Shown: positions 1 through 12,227, counted from the first letter of the stretch. The stretch is 64,000 bases of DNA from Hemicordylus capensis (GCF_027244095.1 NC_069662.1:54956001-55020000), one strand, 5' to 3'. A program made the numbers and translations. Notes: generated by a model from the sequence alone, not told the origin.

Positions 1-170
1 TGCCCCAATGCCATGCTGATCTTTCCCAGGTTTTGCCACCATGAGTGTGGCCAGGGGTGGGGTGAGAGCCGAGCAAGCCTCCCCTGTGGCGATGGCTGAT
101 GGGTCTTCCAGGGCCTGACTGAGCTCAAACATGCTTCCGCGCACCTATGCCGTGCGAGTCTCGAGCATCA

Positions 171-656
171 TGTTGGAAAGTTAAAGGACTTTGCACTGTC
201 TCTTGCCTCAGACAATGGAGGACAGACTAGTAAATCAGAGGGCTAGAGGGTCAAGATATTTGTCATCCCTTCTCCACTGCTCTGATGCTATCCCTTTGAA
301 ATGTAGATTGCTAATCTCAGGGGATTCAACTTCCTTCCTCCTTCTCTCTCTTCCTACCTGCCCGCCTACCTTGCAACATGGCAAGTTCCTCTCCCTGCAC
401 CAAATGTGCAGAGAGGATGCAGAATCCATCTGCATCTAGATAGATAGATAGATTAGAGATCCTAAATCCTCACTTTCCTATCTAGAATGGAGTTCCTTAA
501 TAAATGCCTTTTATATTGATTTGAAACTATGAATTGGCTCCAAGTTACTTTACTCTCAGCACACACGCATGCCTAACTAATCTACCGCTGTGTTGTGCCT
601 CTGTGCACTCTGCTATATTGAGAAAGAGATCCTCTCACCACAGAGAATTTCCAACA
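171..656 (+). mobile_element. Solo LTR (retrovirus-like), copy 1
   Basis: A 486-bp fossil LTR that begins TGTTGGAAAG and ends TTTCCAACA, so the TG...CA ends form a short inverted repeat. It carries an AATAAA in its downstream half (about 500) and a (TAGA)n run. It is flanked by catca and cgtca, a plausible 5-bp target duplication with one difference. A clearly related copy lies at 50499-50973. No internal retroviral region is attached, so it is the product of LTR-LTR recombination. Family (ERV versus other LTR) is not determined. Confidence 0.75.
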
Positions 657-790
657 CGTCACAAGCCTGCAAGGGCTTGCAACATTCAAGACCCGCACTG
701 TGCAGGGCACAGGAGCATCCTGCTTGTGCTCAGTCAGGCCCGGACAGGCCCACCAGCCGCTGCCACGGGGGAGGCCCATTCGGCTCTCAC

Positions 791-875
791 CAGTCTTCCC
801 TCTAGTTTTTTTCATCAGTGAGTGGAATGAGTTTTGTTCTGGGCGGCAGTATCAAGGCACTGTGTGCCCCCATGT
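791..875. repeat. Truncated hAT-like element, CAGTGTTCCCTCTAA family
   Basis: CAGTCTTCCCTCTAG and TTTTGTTCTGGGCGGCAGT align with 42531-42620; the right half is missing. Confidence 0.6.
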
Positions 876-1189
876 CCATTATTATGTGCCACTATAGATA
901 CAGCACACACACACTCCATAAATATGGAAGGAAAGAAGCGTATTTTACCATTCTATTCTATTTATAAAATTAGATGGAATGATGTAAAAACAAGGCAGAA
1001 GGACTACAAAGACGAAGAGCATGAGTCTAAGAACAAGGTGAATTTACCAACATATACAACTAACATTTGCCCCAACACAGCAAATACATACACATGCTGC
1101 CATAACCGTAACAACTAAGGAACAGTTCTGGAAAAACTGACTGGCCATGCAGGGTACCCCTTGATAGTGAAGATCTTCACAAAGCTCAC

Positions 1190-1510
1190 GCTACAAAAGA
1201 GAGCAAGGCACAAGCAGCAGCACTGAGTCATGAAATGAAAGCAAAGGAAGAACTGGGTTTAGCTCTCAAGAACAGAGAGCCCAAGAGGAGGTTCGTCCAC
1301 AACAAGAGGATTTAGCAATTCAGGTGGCAGACTTGAGATTGGCTCTGCGAAGTGCAGAACAACAAACAAGTAGAAAGAAGGATTATTTCCATCAGGAACT
1401 GAATACAGAACTGAAGACAGTACTCCAAAGAAGGTTAGACATAAATGGATCTGAATTCAACTGCACTGGACAGGGCATGAAAAGAGAGTTCACTCTGATA
1501 GAATGAAATG
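1190..1510 (+). pseudogene. Possible decayed coiled-coil gene fragment
   Basis: Overlapping frames encode charged, helix-like sequence: MKAKEELGLALKNRE (about 1238) and, in another frame, EDLAIQVADLRLALRSAEQQ (about 1309-1370), then NTELKTVLQRRLDINGSE. A heptad-like pattern across a frameshift suggests a processed pseudogene or dead exon of a coiled-coil protein. I could not identify a parent, and chance or a transposon origin is possible. Confidence 0.25.
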
Positions 1511-2349
1511 GAATTATACATGTTTCGAGCTACACATTCCATTGTTATCTGAACTGGGATCAATATCTGAAACAGCCAACAGGATGAAAATACTTTTAAA
1601 AAGAAAATCTTAAACAGTTAAAAAGGAAGAACTGTTATGAACGGTCTATAGCATATCAGAACCAGAGGTACCAACTCAGAAGTATGGTGAAATATAGGCC
1701 TGTGTCTGATTTCATTTTATATTAAGAAATGAAATCATACCTGAACTCGAGGTGAACTGGCATACGAGGTCTCCACTGCTCTGTGGAGCAGGAGACAATC
1801 TAGCATTGTATTGTAAAATAGGTGCTCGAGAAAACACAAAAGCCAGGCCTGAATGCTGAATGCTATTCATATGCTAAAATGTGGCTCATAATGTCTGTGG
1901 AGAGGCCAGAGGCGGCTCTCTCCTGTTGCAAGAAATCCATGTTAATCTTTGCCAGTGATTAAATATTCTCTTGTTTTCAGTTACAAGAAAAACACTAGGT
2001 AGAAGTACACAAGAAATATGTAATGGCTGTCTCACACCAAATAGGATCAATTCTCTTACTAACTCCTGAATTTTAACACCTTTTGGGGGCCAATCTGCTC
2101 AGAGATGCAGATTTGCTGTGGGCAATGTCCCCCCCTCCCTTCTGAGCCCACAGTATACAGAAGATGGGATGGAGAACTTGCTGGACTGGGCAATATCCTG
2201 ACATTGTCCAGAAGGTAACAGCAAGTTGTCACCTTTTTGAGGACCCAGGAAAAGATGAGATTTGAATAGATTATTTTGTAAGATCAAAAGAAAAATACAC
2301 TATAAAAAAGTGAGGCCAATAGACAGAGAGTTAGCAGTTCTTGTGCCTA

Positions 2350-2570
2350 CAGCAAGATTTGCTCACAGCAATGCCAGGGTTTGCTGCCAAGCCGCGGGGC
2401 TAAGCAGGAACTCTGTCCATGAACAGGAACTGTCTCCTACAAGCAGTTCTGTGCATACGGGCAATCTGCTCACACACCCAGAGTTTGCTGCTAAACCGCA
2501 AGGCAACAAGCAGGAAATCTGCCCATGGTCAGAGGCTGTCTGTGACTTCTACTGCGCAGTGAGAAAGTCA
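2350..2570 (+). repeat. Imperfect tandem duplication in the LTR (U3-like region)
   Basis: Two successive segments of about 85-100 bp starting near 2352 and 2459 share the order GCTCACA, GTTTGCTGC, AAGCAGGAA and CTGTC. Duplicated U3 segments are commonly enhancer repeats in retroviral LTRs; that role here is inference. Confidence 0.5.
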
Positions 2571-3157
2571 AGACTCCCCAGCCATGGTGCTCCGGCTCTC
2601 AGCCATGATCTGAGCACTGCAACAACTCCTGCCTCCAGCCAAGCGCCTCACTTCTTCAGCTGACGAGAAGTCTGTGGTCCTGGGTAAATATGCTGCTCCT
2701 ACAAGCCTGGAATCCCCTCATTCCTTCCTCTTTTCCTGCTCCCTTCTCCTCCCCCCCTTTTTCTCTACTAATCTCCCCAAACCATGCCAGCCCTCAGCCT
2801 CTCTCAACCCCCCCCCTTTTCTGTCTGTATCTGAATTGTATTAGGCTCTAGGAAGATTTAATGGCACACACATATGGTAGTTAGGCATACAGGTTGAATA
2901 TTGGTGCTGGTATTGATAGAGTGCTCTGCTTTCTGCTTTGCTAGATTATGTTGTTAGTCTTTTATACTCAATAAAGCCCATTGAATCTTTGAAAACTGGC
3001 TTGATCTCCTTTCTTCCATGCATCCAGATCACACATGGTCACCATATAAAAGAACTTGGTCACGTTGATGACACTATTTATGAGCCAGAACTATTTTGTA
3101 TACTAGCTAATGAGCATATTTAGTATATAAATCAGGCCTGGTCCGTAACATAAATTT

Positions 3158-3175
3158 GTGGCAGCGGTGGGATAT
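3158..3175 (+). other. Primer-binding site, tRNA-Leu type
   Basis: The 18-mer TTGTGGCAGCGGTGGGAT differs at one position from the complement of a vertebrate tRNA-Leu 3' end including CCA. It lies a few bases after the likely LTR end (ACA). Confidence 0.7.
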
Positions 3176-3329
3176 TGGTGACACCATGGCTTTCTGGAAG
3201 CGCAAAGAGAAAGAGAGCAAACCAAAGGAAGAACTCTTAGCAAACTTCTTCAAAATTATAGATGTCTCAATATCTGAATAGTATAGGAAATCACACCATG
3301 GAGCAAATGTTATTATAGATAATTAATTA

Positions 3330-3545
3330 TAGGTTTGCATTCCAGAGCAGGGCAGCTATATTAGTCTCTTGTAACGAAATCAGCAAAGGCTATCTTTTTG
3401 CACCGTAAAGACTAACAGAAGTATGGAAGTACAAGGTTTTGTGGATGAAATAAGTAGGCTCTGCTCCTCAAAAACATATTCTTCCATACATTTGAAGGTG
3501 CCACAAGATTTTCTGTTGCTTTTACAGTATTTATTTCATCCCACT
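3330..3545. repeat. Imperfect foldback repeat
   Basis: GTAACGAAATCAGCAAAGGC, TTTGCACCGTAAAGACTAAC and AAGTATGG are matched inversely by CCATACATTTGAAGGTGCC and AGATTTTCTGTTGCTTTTAC. The centre is GGTTTTGTGGATGAAATAAG. It looks like a decayed foldback element seen in sauropsids; class unknown. Confidence 0.45.
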
Positions 3546-3721
3546 CTGACTTTGACCAATTGATCAATTACTAAAAATGAAGATTGCAGAACCTATGGTA
3601 TATTTCCCCCCTATTCTCTGAATAGTTCATATTTGGACAAAAACAGGGGAAAAAATTAATTATGGCTGCGATCCTAAGCATACTTGCTTAGAATTAAATT
3701 CTACTGAAATCCTTCTTATCT

Positions 3722-3990
3722 ATATATTTATTTCTCCTACCGTAGGTGTACCTGTCGCTAATCCCATGCGTGGCAGCTCTCGTGAGAAGCTGCCGGACTA
3801 GCAACGGGGATGGGGAGAAAACAGCCACCGAGATGAAGAGGCAGCTGGCCCGGCTGCCGGGAGGAGGTGGCGGCGGGCAGGAGGAGGGGACAGGCCGGCT
3901 TGAAGCTGCAGGCGGGGGGGGGGGGGGGCGGAGAAGCAGGCCAGCCAGGCTGTCAGAGGTGCAGATGCTCTGTGCCCAGCCCAGCTAGTT
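3722..3990. other. GC-rich patch, unclassified
   Basis: A short GC-rich segment with a G run of about 17 (about 3912-3928) and GCCGGGAGGAGGTGGCGG inside otherwise AT-rich DNA. The 80-codon frame through it is low-complexity. It may be another GC-rich insertion like 27594-28215; no shared ends were found. Confidence 0.35.
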
Positions 3991-4082
3991 TTTAAATAAA
4001 TGTGCTAATGATTACTTTCTATAGTTTGAATAAATGTATGTTCTTAACATTGCCTTATAGGTACTGAAGGAAATTTATTTAT

Positions 4083-4085
4083 CTT

Positions 4086-4128
<43 letters not shown>

Positions 4129-4130
4129 TT
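4083..4130. repeat. (TTTA)n microsatellite, LINE tail
   Basis: About twelve TTTA units at the 3' end of the minus-strand L2 LINE. Confidence 0.95.
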
Positions 4131-5525
4131 ATTAAAAAATTTATACCGCCCTTCCAAAAGGCTCAGGGCGGTTTACATTAAAACACAATTAAAATCAATT
4201 AACAAAACAAAAATTATAAACTACATAAAATAATAATTAACAATTAAAACATCATAAAACACCAATTAAATAGCCAAAACAATTTAAAAACAAGTTTTAA
4301 AAAGCTGAGAAAGCTTGGTTAAAAGCTTTTTCAGTAGTTTCTTAAAAATTGCCAGAGATGGGGAGGCTCGTATCTTATTAGGGAGCACATTCCACAATCT
4401 TGGGGCAGCAGCTGAGAAGGCCTGTCTCTGTGTAGCCACCAAACGAGTTGACGGCAACTGGAGACGGACCTCCTCAGATGACCTCAATGGGCGGTGGGGC
4501 TTGTACCGAAGAAGATGTTCTCTTAAATACTCAGGGCCTAAGCCATTGAAGGCTTTGTAAGTTATAACTAGCACTTTGTATTTTGCCCGGAAGCCTATTG
4601 GCAGCCAGTGTAACTCCATCAACAGAGGAGTAATGTGGTCTCTCCAAGATGACCCAGAGACCAACCTGGCTGCCGCATTCTGAACCAACTGAAGTTTCCG
4701 GACTACGTACAAAGGCAGCCCCACGTAAAGCGCATTACAGAAGTCCAGTCTGGAGGTTACCAACAAATGTACCACTGTTTTGAGGTCACTGATCTCGAGA
4801 AACGGGCGCAGCTGGCATATCAGCCGAAGCTGATAGAAAGCACCCCTGGCCACCGCCACAACCTGAGAAACCAGGGAGAGGTATGAATCCAGAAGTACTC
4901 CCAGACTGCGAACCTGTTCCTTTTGGGGAAGTGTGACCCCATCTAGAACAGGCAGATAGAAATCGTCTCTAGAGTTCTGACCCCACACAATAAGTACCTC
5001 CATCTTATCTGGATTCAGCTTCAATTTATTCTCCCTCATCCAGCCCATTACTGCTTCCAGGCAGGCATTTAGAGAGGATATGCCAACTCCTAAAGAGGTT
5101 GACATAGAGAAATAGATCTGGGTGTCATCAGTGTACTGGTAACACCCAGCTCCAAATCCCCTGATGATCTATCCCAGTGGTTTCATGTAGATGTTAAAAA
5201 GCATTGGAGAAAGTATGGAGCCTTGAGGGACACCATACTTAAGCTCAGATTTTGAAGAGCAACAATCTCCAATAGACACCACCTGATATCTGTCTGAGAG
5301 GTAGGAGCGGAACCACTGTAAAACAGTGCCTCCTACCCCCAACATTCTCAGACATTCCAGAAGGATACTATGGTCAATAGTATCGAAAGCCGCCGAGAGA
5401 TCCAAAAGGACCAACAGAGTCACACTTCCCCTGTCAATTCCCAATTGGAGATCATCCATCAGGCCGACCAAGGCAGTCTCCACCCCATAGCCCGCCCGAA
5501 AACCAGTTTGAAATGAGTCTAGATC

Positions 5526-5661
5526 AGTGATTCTCAAACTTGGGTCCTCAGGTGTTATTGGACTTCAACTCCCATAATCCCCAACCAAAGGCCACTGAGG
5601 CTGGGGATTATGGGGGTTGAAGTCCAATAACACCTGAGGACCCAAGTTTGAGAATCCCTGG
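5526..5661. mobile_element. hAT-like hairpin MITE inserted in the L2 RT
   Basis: An almost perfect foldback: AGTGATTCTCAAACTTGGG at the left matches the reverse complement of the right end, with arms of about 60 bp and the ACTCCCATAATCCCC core. Flanks TCTAGATC / TCTAGATA give an 8-bp target duplication with one difference, typical of hAT elements. The insertion postdates the LINE. Confidence 0.85.
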
Positions 5662-6660
5662 TCTAGATAATCAGTGTCATCCAAGACCGACTGGAGCTGA
5701 GAGGCCACCACCTTCTCAATTAACTTGCCCAACCATGGGAGATTGGAAAGAGGCCTATAATTGCTCAACTCTGAGAGGTCTAATGCAGGCTTCGTTAGAA
5801 GTGGTCTAATAATTGCCTCCTTAAGACAAGAAGGCATCCTGCCTTCCCTCAGAGAGGCATTTATAATTTCCACCAGGCCAACTACAACAGTCTCCCTGCT
5901 AGATTGAACAAGCCATGTTGGACAAGGGTCAAGAGAACAGGTGGTAGGCCTCATGGCCCCAAGCAGCTTGTCTACATCCTCAGGAATCACAAACTGAAAC
6001 TGATCCAGTCGAATCACATAAGAGGAATAGTTGGACACCTCCAGTTCAGACATCAAATTAATTGTGGAGTCTCCATCTAAGTTGGCACGAATCCGAGAGA
6101 TTTTATCTGCGAAAAATTCTTTAAACACATTGCAGCGGGTAACTGATGATTCCAAATTCTGGTTCGGGGGCGGGGGGGCAGATACTAGTCCCCTCACAAC
6201 CCTGAACAACTCTGGTGGACGTGATCTCGCAGAGGCAATATGGGCAGAAAAGAACCGCTCTTTAGATGTGCTCCATGTTGTAATCTGTCAGATTTGAATT
6301 GAGTCTTTCTCCACTTGCGCTCCAGTCACCTACCTTGCCGCTTCAGCCCCTGTAGATCTTCCGTATACCAAGGGGTCAATTTTGAAGCGGGTCGGAGGGG
6401 ATGCTTAGGAGCAATCGTGTCTACTTCCCTGGTGAGCAAGTTGTTCCAATTCTCAACCAGGGCATCAACAGGATCACCAGCAGAGCCAACACTGAATCCC
6501 TCCAAGGCTCCTTGGAATCCCACCGGATCCAATAACCTCTTCGGGTGGACAATTCTAATAGGTCCTTTCACCAAAATAAGTAGCCCTTCAAATCCAGCAT
6601 GCTTCTTCAAATAATTTAGTGACAAATGTGTTGAAAGGGACTCTTCTAGCTACCAGAGAA

Positions 6661-8211
6661 AAGCATCTGAGATTTAAGAAGTATATTAAGATTTGAAGGG
6701 TTGATGCTTCTCAACTACCATAAACATCACAACAATTTCCAGATTGTCACATACAGTATAGATGCATGCACATCTTTCAAAAGAAAGCAACTTATACTAA
6801 TTCTCTGACTAACCACTTTCAAGACATTAAATGTAATCAAAACATCCTTGTTCTCTTCATTATAATTTTGATTTGTTTGTTAACAAGCCATTTTTTCCTC
6901 TTAGGAATTACTGAGCCACACATTTGACTAAGTACAGCACCAATACAATGACCCACAAGGAGTTCTAATGGCATCTAGTGTTAGCAAGCCAGAAGTGCTG
7001 AGTCAGGATGCTCATTTAACCAAATGAAGCAAATATAGTATGTGCTGCTGCTGCCACCACATGCCAGCTGCCCACCAGGATCCTGATCGTCCCCTGCCAA
7101 CTGCCCCTGGTACACCCCTTCCCCTGCCATATGTCCCCAGTTCACCCCCGCCTCAGCTGCATACTGACTCCCCAGTTTCTGCTGCTGCTGCCTCCTCTCT
7201 GGCTGGGCATTCTCCCCTTCCTCCTCCCACCTCCAGCTCTGACTGCAGATCTTGTCAGGAAGATCTGTGCTGAGGACTCGACTTCCTCCCAGAAGTCCGG
7301 TCCTAAGAGCTCCGCTGCCCATGATATCTATTCTTTACCACTGCCACCAAGTAGACTTTTCTTTTCTATGGCTGTGTCTATTAAAACAACCCTTCAACCT
7401 TTGCAAAAATACAAACAACAACAACCCTCAGTAGAGTGGAAAGGCTTTAGGCATGGGGTAGAGACAAACAAGCTTCTAATCTTTAAATGCAACAAGAAGG
7501 TTAATTTGTATGATTTTGGTCAATTTAAAACATTAGATTTTTGGTTTCTTTGCATAGCATAATCATTAGAAAACAAAACACCATTGAAGAATAAAGGAGA
7601 AAAGAAATGGTTGGAAAAACACATCCAACTGACCTATCTAAACTGGTCCCTAACTCAGAGTCCTTTTCAGTTACCCCATCCTTTACAGCAATCCAGCCTG
7701 TTCCTGGTGCAGTCTCAGGTCCTTGTCACTTTTATAGTCCTGGGGTTCAACCCAGACTGGTTCTTCTGTAATTTCAGCCCTACAAAGCGTCTTCACTCTC
7801 AGTTAGTGATTTCTATTTCCATAGCTCTTTAGCCCCAGGACTGATTTTCTCAGACAGTGCTAACAATTTTCTCACTCGGCCTCTCCAGCTCTGCACTCCT
7901 TCTGCCACTTCAAGCTGTATTCTTCTGATCTTCTTTGCATCAAAACACAAAATCGTTCTTCTGAATCTCAGCTCTGGCTCTGACTTCTTCTGACTCTCTC
8001 AGACTAACCCTCTGCTAAAGCAACCTCCTATAAATACACAAACTGTTCTTAACTATTTTTTTAAACTATCCAGTCAGCATAACTCAAATCCCCTCCATTA
8101 TTTTAAAAAGTAACCAATCAAATCAAAAAATCCCTTTCCCTCTAAAATCAAAGCAGTATATTTCAGCATCCACAAACTGAAATTGCTTCACATAAGCTAT
8201 GAATTTTTTAC
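6661..8211. other. Unassigned stretch
   Basis: A pyrimidine-rich part (7040-7330, CTGCTGCTG and CCTCC rich) and a CT-rich part (7650-8000) stand out but show no ends, coding domain or known repeat. Open frames here are short and unlike known proteins. Confidence 0.4.
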
Positions 8212-8219
8212 CCTGTCAG

Positions 8220-9500
8220 CAGGGGTGTAGCAAGGGTGGAGTGGGCCTGGGGCCGAGATTTCAAAATGGGCCCCTCACTGCCTTCCTCAATGGCAAGGAC
8301 CATTGACTTGAATGAAACTCTCCCTAGTATATGAACTTTGGACTGCAGTCTTAATTAAATTCCTTACAACACTGAGGTTAGAGTATTTATGCTGCTTAGT
8401 TAGATAGATGCCAGTGCAAACTGAACCACAAAAGAAATTTTCTTTCCCAAGAATAATTCAAACTCATCATTTCCTTCTCACCTTTAACGGGCAAATTCAG
8501 CACACTCACACTGTTGTCTTCCACAGTTTGTAACAAACTCTGCAAGATCAACCCACAGATAAATCACTATCATGGTCCTGGAACCCATACTGAGTCTTAA
8601 AAGCATTTAAGAGGGTTGAGGACTTCCAGCATTATTACGTTTCCTCTTTTAGTAAACCTGTTCTATGTGGTGTGAACATATGTTTCTGGTCAAAAGGCTG
8701 AACCACTGTTCAAGTGGCAACAAGGCAAGGTGCTGTCCTACAGAGCTAGCTTCTTAACAAACCGCCCTCCTACCTAGGTGGTCCCCAAGTAAGTTGTTCT
8801 GCTTGTGTGAATGGGTGCTGCTGGACGCAGGGTGGACTGAGAGCGAGCTGAAAGCGGTACCTCAGCACACACGCATGCACACAAACAAGAGGCTCCACAA
8901 CCACCTCCTCCATCGTACTCCCCACCACACCCCTGCCCTCTGTCAATCTGATTAATACTGGCTTTAGGAGGAGAGCGGCACGAATTTGGTGGGAAAGCTT
9001 ACATTGAACTAGAGAAACCCGTGCCCTGCAGGGGTGGAGTTCCCATGGCCCGGCTACACCCCTGCCCACCTCACTTGGAAGAGATCACTCAGGCTGGCAA
9101 GGCTCTGCTGCAGTTCTTGCCACACTGGGCAGCCCAACGTTTTCCCTCCTCCTCGCTCTCGGCTCGGCGTGGGCTGCTGAGGGAGGTTCAGGCAACCATG
9201 TGCAGCCGCCCCTCTCAGCTCACTCTCTCTCTTTGGGCAGGTGCAGAGGGTGAGAGACAAGCACGTCACATGCCATGTGCCATGGATTACTCAGGCGCAG
9301 GCAGGCACACAGAAACAGCTGCTCAGCAGATGGCAGCACCGCAGCAGGTTGCTTAGCTCACCCGGCCAGCCACCTGTAGGGCAAATGAGGAGCTGACCTG
9401 GCCTCGCGCGGGTGCAGAAGAGGGCAAGGGGAACTGGCCAAGGGGCCCTGTGGGCCTGGAGACAACTGTCCTCCCTTGCTCTATTATCGCTATGCCCCTG
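8220..9500. mobile_element. Non-autonomous hAT-like element, CAGGGGYGTAGC family (1281 bp)
   Basis: Starts CAGGGGTGTAGCAAGG and ends CGCTATGCCCCTG, a terminal inverted repeat. It is flanked on both sides by CCTGTCAG, a perfect 8-bp target duplication. No transposase frame is visible. Near 9028-9064 there is a miniature CAGGGGTGGAG...GGCTACACCCCTG unit, as if a second, nearly empty family copy lay inside. It is the longest of six copies in the window. Confidence 0.8.
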
Positions 9501-10400
9501 CCTGTCAGCTCTCTTTACACAGAGACGAGCAAGCATTTTTACACAAAAATCCTATTTACAGAAAGAAGTTTAGGAATATCAGTGCACTTTTCAATATAAC
9601 AGCCCATTTACAAAACCAAGAGGTTGAGGCCTTGTCCCTCCACCCTCTGTTTTTATTTTCTTTAATTCTGGCCATCAGCCAAAATGGTAGGCTCCAGCTG
9701 TCCCTATTTAGCAGCAGCAGTTCCTGTTTTCTGCTCCCTGTCCCTGGAAAATATTTCCTTTTGGGAGTACGTGCTGAAACATTGATATTACTAGGGCTGT
9801 CATTCTCCAGGCCTCAGTGTCTTCCTGCTTTCCTAGAAACGAAACCAGTAATGTGATAAAGGTGCACCTTGCTTTTAGTGCACATGCATCTAAATATGTG
9901 TGCACATACACCAAAGCACCATGCAATGTGCAGCATTACATTCATAGCTTGTAGGGCAATTATGTTTTTCAAATGTATTTGCAACTAACATAACAAATAC
10001 CCTCTTGGATTACAAGTCAGTAGGGGATAGAGTGCAGAGCCAAACCTTCCCCCTATATGTCACGTATGTCTATGTGGAAAAGGGTAGTTCAAAGAGGTGT
10101 ACTGTCCTTGGTATAACACACATTCCTATTTTCATCTGTAAGATGTTGGAGGTTATGAGAAAAACTCAGTGAGATTTCTGAAGTATTTCAAGGATCCCAT
10201 TTTTACCTTCTCCGGTTTTGTGGCTAGCATTTGATAGCGTGTTGTGCAAAAATAAAAAATGGGGGAGGGGGCCAACTTCTGCAGCCATTTTTAGGACTGC
10301 TGCTAAACCAGAGCGAGGCTCTCTTCAAGGCCCTGGGTGATACCTTTCTCTACAAAAATGTCAGACAGAAGTGAAGTAGCTTTTCTACTCCTACTGAGTA

Positions 10401-10493
10401 AAAAAGTAAAGGTAAAGTTGTGCCGTTGAGTCAGGGTTGACTCCTGGTGACCACAGAGCCATGGATTTTCTTTGGTAGAATACAGGAGTAAAG
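10401..10493 (-). repeat. Sauria SINE 3' fragment
   Basis: AAAGGTAAAGTTGTGCCGTTG, GACTCCTGGTGACCACAGAGC and GTAGAATACAGGAG; the 5' two thirds are absent. Confidence 0.8.
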
Positions 10494-10494
10494 A

Positions 10495-10738
10495 GACACT
10501 TTTAAAAGTGGTGATTCTCTTATATTTAGTAGGCGGAAAGTAACTGGCCCTATCCAACCCCAGCACAGCAGCCCTCTAGTGGCTGTTACTGGTATATGCT
10601 TTTTTCCCCCTTTTAAGGCTTGTGAGCCCTTTGGCTCACAGGTAACGGGACCATCTTATATATGTATTATTTCTTTTTCTGTGTAAACTGCTTTGAGAAC
10701 TTTGATTGAAGAGTGGTATATAAATATTGGTGGTTCAT
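10495..10738 (+). repeat. L2-tailed interspersed repeat (family A)
   Basis: Shares AGTGGTGATTCTCTT, TAACTGGCCCTATCCA, CAGCACAGC and TTGTGAGCCCTTTGG with 27411, 25713 and 41389. It ends with the L2-like GTGTAAACTGCTTTGAG and GTGGTATATAAAT. It probably spreads with L2 machinery. Confidence 0.65.
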
Positions 10739-12227
10739 TTGGAGTCAAAGGTTAATTTGGGCCAGGGCTCAAAAACAAATAGGCACACCCAAACACTTCT
10801 GGAGCTCAGTTCTGTCTTACAATTTAGAAAGATATGAAATCTTTCCCTGCAAGTTTTTAACTTCGTATTGTGTTTAGCCATTCTCTTGTATTTAGCCATT
10901 TTCTTTCTATCAAGATAATTCTATATGCTGAAAGGTTCTGACCCTGTGGCGTAGTACAGCAAAATTAATGGCTTATATTCTATTATACAGTATGTTTTAT
11001 AGAGATCTTCATATTTTCTCTCTTTTAAACATGTGCCCAGGCCGATCTGATGAGTATTATGTGTGTTTTCTTCTTTTTGACCAGGACTTCGCTATTTTGT
11101 ATAAAGTAGCCCAATTTTGTTCAGCAGCCAGTAAAATTTGTCACAAATTAATTTCAAATGTAACATAGGTCTTGGTAGGTATATTCTTTTACAGACACTC
11201 ATAGGAGGAAGTAATTTCTCTATCATTGTATTTTATATATCTAATACTTTATGTTACGTTAAGTTGTTTTTGCTGGTCAATGATCGTAATAAAGATGATG
11301 GTAGTGGTGGTGGTGGTTCTCTTTCTATTATTCTTTTAATTGAGTTACAACTAAATCTTTTCAGTTCCAGCTTCTTAATTTTTCAAATGTTTGCTTATTT
11401 CTTTTACTTTACAGCCAGAATATTGGTTAACTCTGTGTGAAATAGGTTTTGGGAAAATAGCTTTGGAGATTTCATCCTGAATGCCTATTTTCAGCTTTGA
11501 ACAGTTTAAGGAAGTTTGGAGGTGGACAATTTTTGATGAATGGCTTAGTCAAAATATATCTGAAGTATAGGATTTCATTAAGAATGAAAATATTTTAAGC
11601 TTCCAGGAAATTCAAAGGGGACTTAGATCTTCCCTTTTCAGAATGTGCAGATTAAGCACTTTTTCAAGGTATTTCCATCCCCTATATTTTACAGATATAA
11701 ATAGGGCTGTGCTTATTTTTCACCCCTCTTATCATACCAAGAATTATATTCACACACACACACCCCATATGGGGAGGAAGGCTTTGTTCTATAGTAGTCT
11801 GTCCTCTGCTGATTTAGAACTCAAGAGAATATTTATTCCTTTAGTAGAAATATATATTTAAAAAACAATTGCCCTACATATAATCAAAGGCTCAAAAGAT
11901 ACATCTGGAGTTGCAGGGTGTGAAATGTCACACAGCACATTGCATTCATGTGCACATGTTAGATGTATGCGCACTACAACCAAGATGCATAATTGTCACA
12001 TTACAAATTTAGTTTCTAGGAAAAGGGGAAGGCACTGAAGCCTGGGAAATGACAGCCCTAGCAATGTCATTCTAATGTCATCATCAATGACGGACATGAT
12101 GAGGAAAATTATTCAGAGTACTCCCATTGAAATCAAAAGGACAAATTGGGCAATGCAATTCCAAGTCAGTGGAATGTAGCTGTGTTATGTGGCTTTGCTA
12201 TCCACTTCTCTGAGTGGTGAGAGACTT

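Larger units (their letters stand above)
2020..3290 (+). mobile_element. Fossil endogenous retrovirus 5' end: LTR, tRNA-Leu primer site and start of gag
   Basis: An LTR-like region with an ATAAAGCCC poly(A) signal near 2970 ends at about 3150. It is followed by TGTGGCAGCGGTGGGAT (about 3158-3174), which matches the 3' end of a tRNA-Leu over nearly all positions and so is a primer-binding site. A short gag-like start (MAFWKRKEKE) follows at 3186. Use of tRNA-Leu is known for ERV-L type (class III) elements, which suggests that class. The upstream LTR boundary is uncertain (2020-2330). The element is broken and truncated: nothing recognisable as pol or env follows, and the sequence after about 3290 is unrelated. 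Confidence 0.65.
4083..6660 (-). mobile_element. L2-clade LINE, reverse transcriptase region and 3' end
   Basis: Minus-strand frames run in order: 6625-6326 (linker between endonuclease and RT), 6209-5565 (RT start with SNYRPLSNLP), 5537-5169 (LSAAFDTIDHSILL and GVPQGSILSPMLFNIYMKP) and 5105-4284 (C-terminal part with RLWNVLPNKIR). The RT catalytic box reads Y-T-D-D, between 5169 and 5105, where the family usually has Y-A-D-D; a TAG stop just before it replaces the usual Glu after MKPLG. The 3' end has the AGGGCGGT-type stem and a (TTTA)n tail at 4083-4130. A hairpin DNA element (5526-5661) sits inside the RT. The endonuclease end is missing (5' truncation), and the copy is dead through stops, frameshifts and this insertion. 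Confidence 0.9.
9509..12227. other. Mostly unassigned, AT-rich
   Basis: Apart from the SINE fragment and the family A repeat (10401-10738) I see no gene. Around 11100-11310 the ending TGCTGGTCAATGATCGTAAT + AAAG looks like a LINE 3' UTR; a similar ending occurs near 21710. Confidence 0.4.

Noticed and set aside
9028-9064. Separate mini hAT insertion inside 8220-9500
   Set aside because: The ends look right (CAGGGGTGGAG and CTACACCCCTG), but no 8-bp flanking duplication is visible, so it is noted only as part of the larger element.
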